The notes under the pieces were generated by a model. The model was not told the origin of the DNA. It made no database searches and saw nothing but the letters and a program-made list of their open reading frames with translations. Positions 11,039 through 23,988 of a stretch of DNA of 64,000 bases are shown piece after piece. The stretch's first letter is position 1. Each line of letters starts with the position of its first letter. The DNA is from Gossypium raimondii (Eukaryota > Streptophyta > Magnoliopsida > Malvales > Malvaceae): the NCBI RefSeq assembly GCF_025698545.1, contig NC_068567.1, positions 53,573,371 through 53,637,370 on the forward strand. The letters are read 5' to 3'. Made by a program: the position numbers and the translations under genes.

Positions 11039-13959
11039 TCTAAAACTCAATGTGAGGTGCATAAAAGCAAGTATAAATCAAATATAACCACTGTCAGTGG
11101 AATTCCATGACATTCTTGTTCTTTGCAAATATAATTATAAATAAAAGGAAGACAACCTTCCTCAATTGGTGTCCCACCTAATTGTTGGTGTTTTTAAGGG
11201 TTTTTTTCCATAAATAATACAAAAAATTAAAAAAATTATCAAAATAATACAAGCTTTTTATTATGTACTAAAATGGTACAAATAAAAGTGGAGGGACTGC
11301 CACAGACGGCACCAAAGATACCAGTGGCAGAGGCAGCACTAAAGGTGCCACTGCCACAGGCGGCACCCCCCATTACAATGGTCCCCTTCAGCTGCACGAG
11401 AAGAAGAAAGAAAAAGAAAGGAGAAGAAGAATATAATCCATTATTTTTTTAAAAAAATACCTTATTTTTTCATTAATAATTATATATGTTATCTAGTTTT
11501 TAAACCAACTCATATTATTTATCCAACCCAATAAATATTTTTCCATGCCCAAAATAGTAATTATTCATTTAATTAATCAACTTAATTAAATTAATTTCTC
11601 AGTCTGATTCTAATCTCGTTAAAGTTATGACGACTTTATCGTATTAGAATATATAAGAAATTAATTTAACTAAGTTGCTCTTATGAAACTATGATGAATT
11701 GAATTAATTTATTTTCACTTCAAACTCTAAATAATAATTGAAGAAATCAATTTAATTACCAAGTCATCTCTTATTCATAGCGAGAAAACTTATTCACTAT
11801 AGATAGTGATACATGCAAATTATTTCTCTAATTTGTTGTTTTCATTTCTTCAAATCATTGATTCTAATGCAAACCATCAAGGTTATACCGAGCTAGTAGA
11901 AGGACCAGTTATACATATATAATTGGATTTCAAATAATTTGTAATTAAGTTTCGACTCTTCGTCTATTAATTACAACATTATTTAGTAATGGAGTCATTC
12001 TACTAAAGTATCATGACTAAGCTCTCCCCATTATATACCATTACAAAAGTTACTTATCAAGTGTTCATCCAATGACCTTAACATAAGTATGTTACCATCA
12101 TAGGATATCCTTAATCTTTTTGGGATGAAATTTGTTCTTCCAGTATGATCCTATTAAATCTCACGATAATCATTACATATTCTTTCACGAAAAAGTCAAT
12201 TATTAACACATAGTAATTAAATCATTCGTTTTGAGACAAATGACTCGTGGTCACGTTATTTTTTCATCTATCATGTAATGTTGATGAGAGGATATCATTT
12301 CTTCTTTATTGGGCTATGAATTCCACAATTGTAAGTGAAGTTATGTCATGCAGAAGTCGTATACCCAACATACCACTTTTTGACTTTATTACCAATTGAA
12401 CTCCGATTTTTAATACATCAAAGTATACGAGTCACACAAACATAGCCTGTCACTTGCTTAGGATTGAGGTAAATCACACTATGAACGTCACAAGTAAATA
12501 AATCCATAAACGGATATAGGATTTATTCTACTTGGGTCATGTTCAATATATTGTCAGACTGACACATCTATGTTTTTATCTTCTGAAAGCCATCCACTCC
12601 GATACCCAAAATTATGCATCTCTTTAATTGGATTTGATAAATGACATAATAATCTTTTAATCAACTTGCTCAATTTTGATTAGACTATAGATCATTTAAA
12701 TTATCTAATAATATAAGTTGTATTCTTACATTACGATCCGATCACATAATACAATTTAGTATTAATTAATTACTAGATAATCAATCAATCAATATTTGAT
12801 TTAAAGTACAAAACCAGTTTAATTAATGTCATTAAATTTCCTTATGCGTTAATGTTAGCATAGTGATTTTAGTTCTTGTTAATTATTGTTCTTAATTGAT
12901 ATAGCTATTGGTGTTTAATTTTGAAACATACACAACATAAAGCATGACATTTGAGTATTTTGCAGATAATTATTTAGTTCATATTCATATTTGAATAATA
13001 TATTCACTATAGATATGGATAATATCTTAATATGAATCCAAGTTAAATAACATTATATGCAAAATATATAAATTTAGTAAAATTTTAACTCCACAACAAT
13101 TTCGAATTCAAATATCAGAATACAATATTATCTGCTAAAGTAAAGAAAATTAGGTTAATATATGAAATTACACTGGCTATTATTTCTTAATTTTGTATGT
13201 TTCTTTTTGTTTTTTATCATAATCGTTTGTCTCTTTTAAGTATTAAAGAAGTTACGGACGGCAAGGGATGTTTATTCTTTTTGTATTATGTGTGAATTTT
13301 TGTATTTATTTTATCTATTGTTTCTTAAAGGTAATTTATTTATTTTTGTATTATGTTTTTTTAAAATGTGAAAATGTTGGGTCTAAAAAAGATACATTTT
13401 CAAAGGTAGACCGTCTAGAGGGTTGAGAGTAGCCTTGCCCCCCAATTTTTTTGAAAAAAAAAATCATTAGCCTTTAAAAATTTTTTAAAAATATTAATTA
13501 AGTCCTTACATTTTTTTAAAATTCTCATTAAATCCTTTTATTTTAGAAATTTTACTTAAACCCTTAAATTTTAATACCAACATCCTCTCTTCCTTCTTTT
13601 TGTTCTTCTTTTAGGATTTCAAGTCTAGTAATATCATGTATGAAAATGAAAATATTGAATTGGATATTTAAGTGTCCAAACCATTCTAGCCATTCATTTC
13701 ACCGAATCGGTTTGGATATTTAACTTTATAAATGGTGGAAGCTAATTTGAAGTTTGATATGGGTATTGGATATTAAATTCCTTGCGTTTGAATATTGATG
13801 AGTATAGTATTTAGTAATTAAACTATGTGTTGGTTTATTTGGGTGTTTTTATAGATATTGGTGTTAGTTATTTATGAAAATTGGGCTATTTTATCAAAAT
13901 AATCTAAATTTTTTTTATATTTATAAAAATAACATAGGTTTAAAAACAATCACCAAAAT
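11039..13959. other. AT-rich intergenic DNA, no gene seen
   Basis: No coding frame or RNA gene that I can support. 11290-11375 has short GC-rich repeated wording (ggcacc, gccac) resembling the ends of Mutator-like elements elsewhere in the window. 11450-12950 reads like an old dispersed plant repeat. 13870-13960 resembles the terminal sequence of the Mutator-like elements (caccaaaataacctgaaat...acagtaaaa) but no matching partner end was found. Confidence 0.5.
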
Positions 13960-16094
13960 AACCTGAAATGAACAGTAAAATGAGGTTGTGGCCTGTCAAT
14001 GGCCAGCACCACCTGGTATTTTGGACCCATGATTGCCTGATAATTGTGTCAGACTTAAAAAATAATTTTTTTAGTTTTGGCCTATTAATAGCAGGAACCA
14101 CTGTATTTTTTTTAAATCGTATCATACTGGTATACAGGGAAAAAAAGAAAAAAAATTTGACAGGCTGGCACCACCTTTATATAAAAAAAACAAATTTACA
14201 TTTTGGGTTGTCATTGGCCGGCACCAGTATATGAAAAAAAATTTGTGGTGGTCTGCCAATGGCCGGCACCACCTTTATGTAAATTTTTTTTTTACATTTT
14301 GGGCTGTTCAATTTTTTTTTTTACATTTTGGCTTGCCAATTGCCAGCACCATCAAAAAAAGATTTTTTTTTTAAAAAATTTTCGTATACTGGTGTCGGCC
14401 AATGACAACCCAAAATGTAATTTTTTTTTACATAAAGGTGGTGTCGGCCATTGGCAGGTCACCACCAATTTTTTTTTAAATTTTTTTGTATACTAGCGTC
14501 GACCAATTAAAGCCCAAAATGTAAAACAAAAAAAAATTTACAAAAAGGTGGTGCCGGCCATTGGCAGGCCGCTACCAAATTTTTTTTTTAATTTTTTCGT
14601 ATATTGGTGCCAGCCATTTACAGCCCAAAATGTAATTTTTTTTTACATAAAGGTGGTGTCGGCCATTGTCAGGCCACCACCAATTTTTTTTTTAAATTTT
14701 TTCGTATATTAGTGCCGGCCAATGACAGCCCAAAATGTAAAAAGAAAAAAAATTTACATAAAGGTAGTGCCGACCATTGGCAAGCCACCACCAAAAAAAG
14801 AAATTTTTTTAACATTTTTTCGTATACTGGTGCCGGCCAATTACAGCCCAAAATATATTTTTTTTAACATAAAGGTGATGCTGGTCATTGGCAGGCCACC
14901 ACCAAAAAAAATATTTTATTTTTTTCGTATACTGGCACCGGTTGATAACAACCCAAAATGTAAATTTTTTTTACATAAAAGTGGTGTCGACTATTGCCAA
15001 GCCACCACAAAAAGAAAATTTTAAAATTTTTCGTATATTAGTGCCGGTCATTAACAGCCCAAAATATAAAAAAAATTTACATAAAGGTGGTGTCGGATTT
15101 TGACAGGCTACAAAAAAAACAATTTCATATTTTTTCGTAAACTAGTGCCGGCAAATGACAACCTAAAATGTAAAAAAAATTTACATAAAGGTGGTGCCGG
15201 CCATTGGCAGGCCACCATTGAAAAAAATTTAAATTTTTCAGATATCTTGGTCTTAAGCCAATGACATTAAAATGTAAAAAAAAATTACATAAAGGTGGTG
15301 CCGGCCATTGGTAGGCTACCACCAAAAAATTACATAAAGGTGGTGCCGGCCATTGGTAGGCTACCACCAAAAAAAAATTCAAATTTTTCCGTATATTGGT
15401 GTCGGTCAATGATAGCCCAAAATGTAAAAAAAAAAATATTTTTTTACATAAAGTTGGTGCCTGCCATTGGCACGCTACCACCAAAAAAAAGTTTTTTTAA
15501 AAAATTTTTCGTAAACTGGTGCATGGAAATGACAGCCCAAAATGTAAAAAAAATTACATAAAGGTGGTGCCGTCCATTGAAAGGCCAAAATTAAAAAAAA
15601 AATTAAATTTTTTCGTATACTGGTGCCGGCCAATAACAGCCCAAAATGTAAAAAAATATTTTTTTTTACATAAAGATGGTGCCAGCCATTGGTAGGCTAC
15701 CACCAAAAAAAATTTCAAATTTTTTCGTATACTGATGTCGGCCAATGACATACAAAAATGTAAAAAAAAAATTACATAAAGATGGTGCTTGCCATTGGCA
15801 GGCTAACACAAAAAAAAATTTACATAAAGTTGATGTCGGCCATTGCTAGGCTACCACAAAAAAAAATTTCAGATTTTTTCGTATACTGGTATCAGTCAAT
15901 GACAACCCAAAATGTAAAAAAAATATTTTTTTACATAAAGGTGGTGTCAACCATTGGCAGGCCATCATTAAAAAAAATTAAATTTTTTCGTATATTAGTG
16001 CCAGCCATTAACAGCCCAAAATAAAAAAAAATTATATAAAGTTGGTGTCGGCCATTGGCAGGCTACAAAAAATATAATTTTATATTTTTTTGTA
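13960..16094 (+). repeat. Tandem array of about 108-bp units, left part
   Basis: Roughly 18-20 imperfect units. Each carries cgtatactggtgccggcc, then aatgacagcccaaaatgta, an A/T spacer, ttacataaaggtggtgccgg, and ccattggcaggccaccacc, with variable homopolymer runs. Each unit holds inverted repeats (ATGTAAA with TTTACAT; GGTGGTGCC...GGCCACCACC). Units from about 13980 to 14360 run in the opposite orientation to those after about 14380. The array continues after Element B at 28735. The many open frames rich in Lys, Asn and Phe here are products of the repeat. Confidence 0.88.
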
Positions 16095-18573
16095 TGTAAT
16101 CACTGAATTTTGTCCGGTACGTTCTTCGTGTTTTTATTTTATTTTATTTATGTTATCTTATTTTATTTTATATATATTAAAAAAATTATGATTTTTTTGG
16201 GCTTGCCCAATGTGGGCCTAATGATTGGGCCCAATGGGTGGGCATGTAGGGTTGGATGATTGGGTTTTAAATAATTTAAGTTTGGACTTGTTTGGGCTTT
16301 GGCCCATTGTTTTGTTTTGTTTTTTATATTTTAAAAATATTAATAAAGCAATAATAAATCAGAAAAAATACAAAAAATATAAATTACATTAGGACCCCTA
16401 AAATTTCTAAAAATTACATTTTAGCATCATATTTTTCTAAAATTACATTTTTACCCTGAAAACTTTACACCCTTTACAATTTGGTCCTCCTGGACATGTC
16501 AAATCTGCCAGTCGGTAGCCAAGCGTGCTCCACCCACCTCTAGCTACTCCAGCAGCCTCCCTAGGCCAATGATGCTCCCCTACCGCCTGAAAACAAAGGA
16601 AAGAAGACAAAATTGAAGGATTTAAAAGAAGAAGATGAGAGGAAGAGAGGGGGGTTCGGTTTTGGCAGCAAAGAAAAGAAAAAAATTAAAAAAAACAGCA
16701 GCAAAAACAGTCAAGAAACAGCAGCCAAAAGCCTCCTCTCGCAACCACCGTCGTCGCACCTTCACCGTGACACCTCCACCACCGTCGCATCTACACAAAT
16801 AAGGAAAGCAACAAGCAAAATATAAAAACAGCAAGCACAGAAAAAATAGCAACCAAAAAGAAAAGGAAAAGAGAAAAGAAGAGAAGAAGAAAGAAGGAGA
16901 GAAGAGGAGACGCCGGCGACCATCGCACCGTGTGGAGGAAGTGGCGACGGTGAGGAAGAGCAAGGAGGCTGGGGTTCGGCTTGGAGAAGAAAAAGAAGAA
17001 AAAAGAGAAGAAAAGGAAAAAGTGAAAGAAAAAAGAAATAAAATAATAAAATAAAAGGAGTAATCGGGTCGACCCGACCCGACCCGACCCGGATCCGACC
17101 CAAACAGCAGCACCCAGCAGCATCAGTAGTAGCCCACCAGTAGCCTCAAACCCCCCAAAAAAAAAGAAAGAAGAAAAAAGCAGAAAAAAGAAGCAGGCCA
17201 ACTACCCAGCCCAAGTGCAGCCCAGCAGCAGATCAAGCAGGCCAACCCAGGAGCCAGGCCCAACAGCGCCTAGCAGGCCAACCCAGTCCAGCAGTGCAGC
17301 CCCCAGGCCCAGTACAAACAGCCCAGCCCAGTCCAGAAAAATGGGGAAGAAAAAGAAAAAGAAAAAAGAAAAAGAAAAAAAAAGAAGAAAAAACAAAAAA
17401 AAGGCCCGAATTGCGTAGCCCGTTGGATCAAGCCCATAACTTTTGGCTTTTGGTAATCCTTTTACCCTCGTTTTAAATTAATCTGTATATTTAATTATTG
17501 TTTCATTTCAATTTATTAGTATTTTTAAATAGCATATTTAGAAATATTATCACATTTATTTTACTTGCATTTTTAAAATTAAAAAATATTTTAATGCACA
17601 AGGCAACGAACCAATTTAATATTAAGTTATCGAATTCATCGCTATGTTGGGTGAATATCGATGGCTCGTGTTAAATACGGGCCGCCCTTTTTTTAAAAAA
17701 ATGAAGATATTCAAAAATTCTCATGTTATTAAAACTAGAAAAGGTTTCTCGTGTTTTAATAGAATCACGATTAAATATTATGTCGAATCGATTTGACACT
17801 AAATCGACGATTTCATCGCCATGTCGGGGTGAATATCATCGATTCGTGTTAAATACGGTACGTTTTAAAAAAATCGTGTTTTCAAAAGTTTTCATGTTTC
17901 CAAAATTTCTCGTGTCTCAAAAAATAATAATGAAATTTACCGTGTTTCAAAAAATATATTCGTGTTTTTTAAAAATAATTTCCGTATTTTCAAAAATTTC
18001 CGTGTTTTAAAAAATCTTCGTGTTTTCAAGAATCCTCGTGTTTCAAAAATTTCATGTTTTCAAAAATTTCCGTGTTTTTTAAAAATTTCCGTGTTTTCAA
18101 AAATTTTCGTATTTTTAAGAATTTTCGTGTCTCTAAAATTCTCGTGTTTTAAAAATTTTTCGCGTTTTCAAAAAACTAATTGTTTCAAAAATCTTCGTGT
18201 TTTTAAAAATTCTCGTATTTTGATCTGATCGCGATTAACTATTAAATTGAACTTCTATTTTTGAAAATTAGGACAACGCGTGTTTAACGAGATACCAATT
18301 TTGGGCGTCGCGAGGGTGCTAATACCTTCCTCGCACGTAACCGACTCCCGAACCCTAATTTTCTCTGGATTTTAACATAGACCTAAAATTACCTCTTTTT
18401 AGAAAAGTTTAAAAATAAATTTTTCTACTAAAAAGAGAATTTTAAAGGTGTCCGATCACACCTAGAAAAAAGATCGGTGGCGACTCCCTTTTCAAATAAA
18501 GTCGAGATTCAATTTTCAAATTTTCAATAATTACTCCCATCAGCGCCCATGCCCAAATTTTTAAGTCGCTACA
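16095..18573 (+). repeat. 5' LTR of Element B
   Basis: Starts TGTAATCACTG and ends GTCGCTACA, 2479 bp. Inside are a GA-rich/CT-rich segment (16600-17420), a GACCC tandem stretch (about 17070-17095, one 10-bp block longer than in the 3' LTR), and a series of short units like CGTGTTTTCAAAAATTTC (about 17870-18230). The final 75 bp differ strongly from those of the 3' LTR. Long frames on both strands in the purine-rich segment are composition artefacts. Confidence 0.92.
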
Positions 18574-18575
18574 GC

Positions 18576-18593
18576 TGGCGACTCCACTGGGGA
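18576..18593 (+). promoter_or_regulatory. Primer-binding site of Element B
   Basis: TGGCGACTCCACTGGGGA starts two bases after the CA end of the 5' LTR, the usual position of the tRNA-complementary primer site. It begins with TGG, as expected for pairing with a tRNA CCA end. Ogre/Tat elements are reported to use tRNA-Arg; I did not verify which tRNA matches here. Confidence 0.82.
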
Positions 18594-20035
18594 ACTTTTT
18601 AAGAGTCGAGTCTGGTGTTAAACGCGTGTTGTCAAAATTTTTAAAATTTCTTGTTTAATTTAATTTTTAATCATGATCCTTGAATTTTTTTTTGAAAAAT
18701 CATGCATCCGCATCCGGTTTTGAAATTAATATTTTTCTAACCTGTTTTTATTTTCTTGTTTTTTTTTCAGCTTTAAGTTTTATGGTTTTAGTTTGTTTTT
18801 TTTAGTAAAAATAAAAATAAAAAGGTTTGTGAGTTTCTCCCCACACACCGTGCACTTGCATTCTTGCATAACATGAGCTCTCTACCCGGGCTCCGTCCGT
18901 TTAAGTGGAAGTAAACGCTATGCCTTCGTGAGTTAACTCGTCCCTCCGTACAGGCTAGTGAAATACTTCCGGGTTACATATGACTTATGCTTTCGTGAGT
19001 TAACTCGTCCCTCCGCATAGGCATAAGTAAATGTAATCCCTCGAATTGAGCTCGTGAGCCTGTGATGGGTGGTGACCGAGGCTCCGTACTAACCTTAGTA
19101 GGTGATAGTATGGACAATTCGAGTACCTTTCTAAAACCAAAACCACATATAGTGAACCGTACGAGCCACCTAATTAGAGCCACGCCGAACCTCTGTCCGT
19201 TTGATAGTTACCAAAATAAGTACATGAGAGAAACGCTTCTTACCTTTTATTACATTTACACTTATTTGCAAATGAATTGGGTCTATTTAATAAATTGGGT
19301 CGGGTAGATTGTCTGATGGTATGTGGGGTAGGTTTTTGTAAAGCATGTTGGGGCAAAAAAAAAAATGTGGGTCTGTTCCACCAAATTGCATGATTGACTA
19401 GCTTAATTTGTTAAATTTTCCATAGTATTTATTTTTTATTTTCCTTCTGTTTATATCTGTTGTGATCTCTAACCAATGTTATTTGTTCTTCATTTTATTT
19501 TTCATCATGCATCGTAGACATCTCATTAGGAAGGTGTTGATTAGAGATTGGTTGTCAAAAACGGGTTTCTGATGAATGAGTCAAATTACACAGGTAATCC
19601 AGAAAAATGTCGTAGTCAGAGACTAGTCTTTGAGGGCTGAGAAAGTAAAAGGGACAATTTAAAGGAAAGATATATCTCTGATCTTTCCGAGAAGGCGACT
19701 TCGAATGCTCGTCAGAATAACCCTGAAGATTTGACTAGGATCTGGAAACAGTGAAACTCAAGAACTAGGGTCATCTTCGTTGGCAAAATATTTTGTAATT
19801 GACTCTTTTGATAAATGAAACGCCAAAATATGGGGCTATCTTGAAATCAACACCATTTTTTGCATATTTACGCATGACTAGCATCCATTGGTCATTCATT
19901 CATTCATTCATTCATTGCGTATACATCTCACCCTAATCATTCACTGAGACTAAAACAATATATTCCACAGTTGCGACACTCCAAGTCTGGAATCACGTCA
20001 TTCTTATAGAACGCATTTAAGAGCTAGAACTATGG
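18594..20035 (+). other. Untranslated leader of Element B; gag absent
   Basis: It has the same type of wording as the leader of Element A (repeated tatgccttcgtgagttaactcg near 18920 and 18985). A short attc microsatellite lies near 19892-19915. No Gag zinc knuckle, coiled coil or protease motif was found. At about 20036 the sequence becomes the region that normally lies between protease and RT. Confidence 0.65.
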
Positions 20036-23000
20036 ATGCTGAGCTCAACGAGAGTGATACAATTGAGGATGTTTCAATGATACACCCCTGTCTTCTAGGA
20101 TATGTTTTGAACAATTGGACTGCTGTGGACCTTCTTGTAATTTCTAAGTCCTCTCCAGAGTAATGCCCAATGTTACTTCTCCATTTATTTTGTGTTCCCC
20201 TAAATAGTGGGATTCCTTTTGTAAGAGCTTATGTTTGCTATTTATCATTTCAATGGACATTAATGAAGATGTATTTTGTTATGATCTTTTCATTCTTATC
20301 AGTTTCATAATTACCCCCATCACTTCATATCCTTTCTCTCCATGTATCTCATTCCATGACATTGTGTGTGTTGATTCCAATACTTTTATGCTCCCCTATA
20401 GCAGTCTTTTTATCCGCCTTTCAAGTGCTCAGATATCCATGGCATGAACAATCCCGTTACAAGTCCTGAAATCGATTTCGAGAAGGTTGTTTGTTTAAGA
20501 GAATTTGAAGCCGAAGAAGATGCTGAAAATTGTGACCGGCCTCCTAACTTACTAAGAATGGTTGAACAAGAAGAGAAATATATTTTACTCCATTAAGAAT
20601 CTGTTGAGACAGTAAATTTGGGGAGTGAAGAAAAGAAACAAGAAGTGAAGATTGGGACTTCCATTTCAGAGAACACCAAACAGAATTTGATCGTCTTGCT
20701 CTGTGAGTACAAAGATGTATTTGCCTGGTCTTATCAGGATATGCCAGGGTTGAACACAGATATTGTGGTCCATAAGCTCCCACTGAAACCAGAATGCAAG
20801 CCCGTTCAGCAGAAATTAAGAAGGATGAGACCCGAAATGCTGTTAAAGATAAAAGAAGAAGTCAATAAACAATTTGACGATGGCTTCCTACAAGTCTCTA
20901 AGTATCCAGAATGGGTAGTTAATATAGTCCCAGTGCCGAAGAAAGATGGCAAGGTGTGAATCTGCGTGGATTATCGTGATCTGAATCAAGCAAGCCCTAA
21001 GGATAACTTTCCTTTACCACACATCGACACTTTGGTGGATAATACAGCAAAGCATTCTCTATTTTTTTTATGGATGGCTTCTCAGGTTATAATCAGATAA
21101 AGATAGCTCCCGAGGACATGGAGAAAACTACATTCATAACAATGTGGGGAATCTTCTGTTATAAGGTAATGTCATTCGGACTAAAGAATGCTGGGGCAAC
21201 GTATCAGAGAGCCATGGTAACGTTATTCCATGATATGATGCACAAAGAAATAGAAGTTATGTCGATGATATGATTGTCAAATCTCGGGAAGAAAGAGAGC
21301 ATGTTGGGAGTCTTAGGAAGCTGTTTGAAAGATTAAGAAAGTTCCAGTTGAAGCTTGACCCGGCCAAATGTACATTTGGGGCTACCTCAGGAAAACTGCT
21401 AGGTTTTATTGTTAGTGAAAGAGGTATCGAGGTTGATCCAGATAAGGTAAAAGCTATACAAGAATTGACTCCCCCGCGTACACAAAAGGAAGTCAGAGGT
21501 TTTTTAGGAAGGTTGAATTACATTGCTCGATTCATTGCTCAACTTACCAATCAGTGTGACCCAATTTTTCGACTCCTTCGAAAACGTAATCCGGGAGAAT
21601 GGAACGAGGAGTGCCAAGTGGCCTTCGACAAGATAAAACAGTATCTATCTAATCCTCATGTGCTAGTACCACCGACCCCTGGAAAACCCTTAATATTGTA
21701 CCTGACCGTGTTTGAGAACTCAATGGGTTGCGTACTGGGACAACATGATGAGTCGGGGAAAAGAGAGAAGGCAATTTACTACCTCAGCAAGAAGTTCACA
21801 GAATATGAGGCAAAATACCCTTCAATTGAGAAGTTTTGTTGTGCATTGATTTGGACGGGCATGTATCATACGACATGGTTAATTTCAAAACTGGATCCAA
21901 TAAAGTACATGATGGAGTCACCTGCACTCTCAGGAAGAATGGCATGATGGCAGATCTTACTGACTGAGTATGACATCGTGTATGTGAGCCAAAAATTGAT
22001 AAAGGGAAGAGTAACAGCTGACTTCTTGGCAAGTCGAACAGCGGAAGAATACGAGCCTTTGAGATTTGATTTCCCAGATGAAGGCTTGATGTGCATTTTC
22101 GAAGGTAAATCATCAAAAGATCAATCATAAAAGATGAGTTTTGATAGTGCATCGAATGCATTTGGGGCATGGGATCGGAGCAGTCTTAGTGTCACCAGAA
22201 GGGGATCATTACCCGCTCACTGCTAGATTGAACTTCTTCTGTACCAATAATATAGCGGAATATGAAGCTTGCATTATGGGGCTTCGTGCAGCTATCGAGA
22301 GGAAAATCAAAATCTTAGAAGTGCACGGGGACTCAGCATTAGTCATCTATCAAATCCGTAGAGATTAGGAAGTGAGGGATTCGAAATTAGTCAAATATCG
22401 CGATCTCGTTACAGAATTGGTCAAAGAGTTCTATGAAGTGACTTTTAACTACTTTCCACGGGAAGAGAACCAATTGGCTGATGCCCTAGCCACATTGGCT
22501 TCGATGTTTAAAGTAAACAGGGAAACTGAGATAATGCCCATCCAAATGAGTATATATGAGACCCCCGCACATTGTTTTAGTATTGAGGAGGAGTCAGATG
22601 GACGATCATGGTTCCATGATATCTTGGAGTATATCGAGAATCAAAGATACCCCGAGTAAGCAAATGTGAATGACAAAAGAACAATCAGGAAATTGGCGAT
22701 TGGATTTGTTCTTGACGGAGATATTCTATACAAAAGAGGAAAAGATCAAGTGCTCCTGAGGTGCGTAGACGCTGTTGAAGCTAGAAAGATACTTGAAGAG
22801 GTTCATGAAGGAATTTGTGGAACACATGCCAGTGGTTTCACCATGGCCAGGCAGATTATGTGACTTGGTTATTATTGGCTGACGATGGAAAGGGATTGCA
22901 TTGGTTACACACGAAAGTGCCACAAATGTCAAATTTATGGCGACAAAATTCATGTAGCTCCATCACCCCTTCATGTCATGACTTCTCCGCGGCATTTTTC

Positions 23001-23858
23001 TATGTGGGGCATGGATGTTATAGGGCCAATTTCCCCGAAAGCTTCCAATGGACATCAATTCATCTTTGTGGTTATAGACTACTTCACAGAATGGGTAGAA
23101 GCCACTTCGTTTGCTAATGTGACAAAGGCTACAGTCTGTAGGTTCTTAAAAAAATAAGATCATATGTCGACATGGTCTGCCTAAAAGAATCATCTCAGAT
23201 AATGCTTTAAATTTGAACAGCAAGATGATGAAAGAAGTATGTGAGCAATTTCAGATAAAGCATCATAATTCTTCGCCCTATCACCCGAAGATGAACGGAG
23301 CAGTAGAAGCGGCTAATAAGAACATTAAGAGGATTCTCGGGAAGATGACTGAGATATATAAAGACTGGCACGAGAAGCTACCATTCGCTTTGTACGCATA
23401 TCGCACCTCTGTACGGACGTCTACAGGGGCAACTCCTTTTTCTCTGGTCTACGGGATGGAGGCCGTTCTGCCTATCGAAGTAGAGATCCCATCCCTGCGC
23501 GTCTTGATGGAGACAAGGTTAGAGGAATCAGAGTGGGTTCGAGCTCGATATGATCAGCTAAACCTTATTGAAGGGAAACGCTTGAAGGCAATTTGTCATG
23601 AACAGATGTACCAGAAGAAGAATGACTACGACCCATGATAAAAAGGTGCGGCCAAGAGAATTTCGCGAAGGCGGGCTCATTTTAAGAAAGATCCTCCCGA
23701 TACAAAAGGACTTTCGAGGAAAATGGTCACCAAATTGAGATGGGCCATACGTTGTAAAAAAGGCATTCTCAGGAGGGGCTGTGATTCTCACTGAGATGGA
23801 CGGGAAAGAATTACCTAATCCAATGAACTCAGATGTTGTGAAGAAATATTATGCCTAA
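20036..23858 (+). pseudogene. Pol of Element B: RT, RNase H, second RNase H and integrase, with many lesions
   Basis: Order: pre-RT acidic region (about 20036-20760); RT with PVPKKDGKV, VDYRDLN, MDGFSGYNQIK, SFGLKNAGATYQ and a YVDD-type site (about 20800-21450); RNase H (about 21660-21850, LGQHDESG, AIYYLSKKFT); second RNase H (about 22140-22480, NIAEYEACIMGL, DSALVIYQI, NQLADALATLAS); integrase with a His/Cys zinc part (VHEGICGTH, KCHKCQ), the catalytic-core starts GMDVIGPIS and IISDNALNLN, and the SPYHPKMNGAVEA segment (to about 23640); tail EMDGK up to a stop at 23858. At least eight lesions: TGA at 20957 (in KVRMCVDY-type text), a frame shift near 21060, another just before YVDD (about 21258), TGA 21945, a shift near 22165, TAG 22366, TAA 22657, TGA 22861, plus breaks near 23155-23200 and 23636. 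It cannot produce active enzymes. Confidence 0.88.
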
Positions 23859-23913
23859 AAAAAACAAAAACAAAAAAACAAAAAAAACAAAACAAAAAAA
23901 CAAACAAAAAAAA

Positions 23914-23988
23914 ATCAAGATGAAAACCCGAAAAGGGCGTCTTGATAAACAAAAAAATTTAGGATGAAAACCCAAAAGGGCGTCCTAA
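23914..23988 (+). repeat. Two hairpin repeats after pol (Element B)
   Basis: Unit 1 (23914-23946) has 9-base arms ATCAAGATG and CGTCTTGAT around AAAACCCGAAAAGGG. Unit 2 (23959-23988) has 8-base arms TTAGGATG and CGTCCTAA around AAAACCCAAAAGGG. The arms differ between units but stay complementary (with one G-T pair each), and the CCC/GGG inner stem is constant. They follow the pol stop and an A-rich stretch with scattered C. Confidence 0.8.

Noticed and set aside
14203-15561. Many Lys/Asn/Phe-rich frames containing GLSLAGTNIRK- and VPAIGRPPPKK-type repeats
   Set aside because: They are the tandem array translated on both strands; frame changes at every homopolymer run.
16622-17201. Long overlapping frames rich in Phe, Ser and Leu (minus strand) and Lys, Glu and Pro (plus strand), repeated at 26745-27435
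   Set aside because: They lie within both LTRs of Element B in a GA/CT-rich segment that leaves several frames open by composition alone.
17870-18230. Short repeated CGTGTTTTCAAAAATTT units as a possible CRISPR-like array
   Set aside because: Units are about 18-22 bp and run head to tail with no unique spacers, inside the LTRs of a plant retrotransposon.
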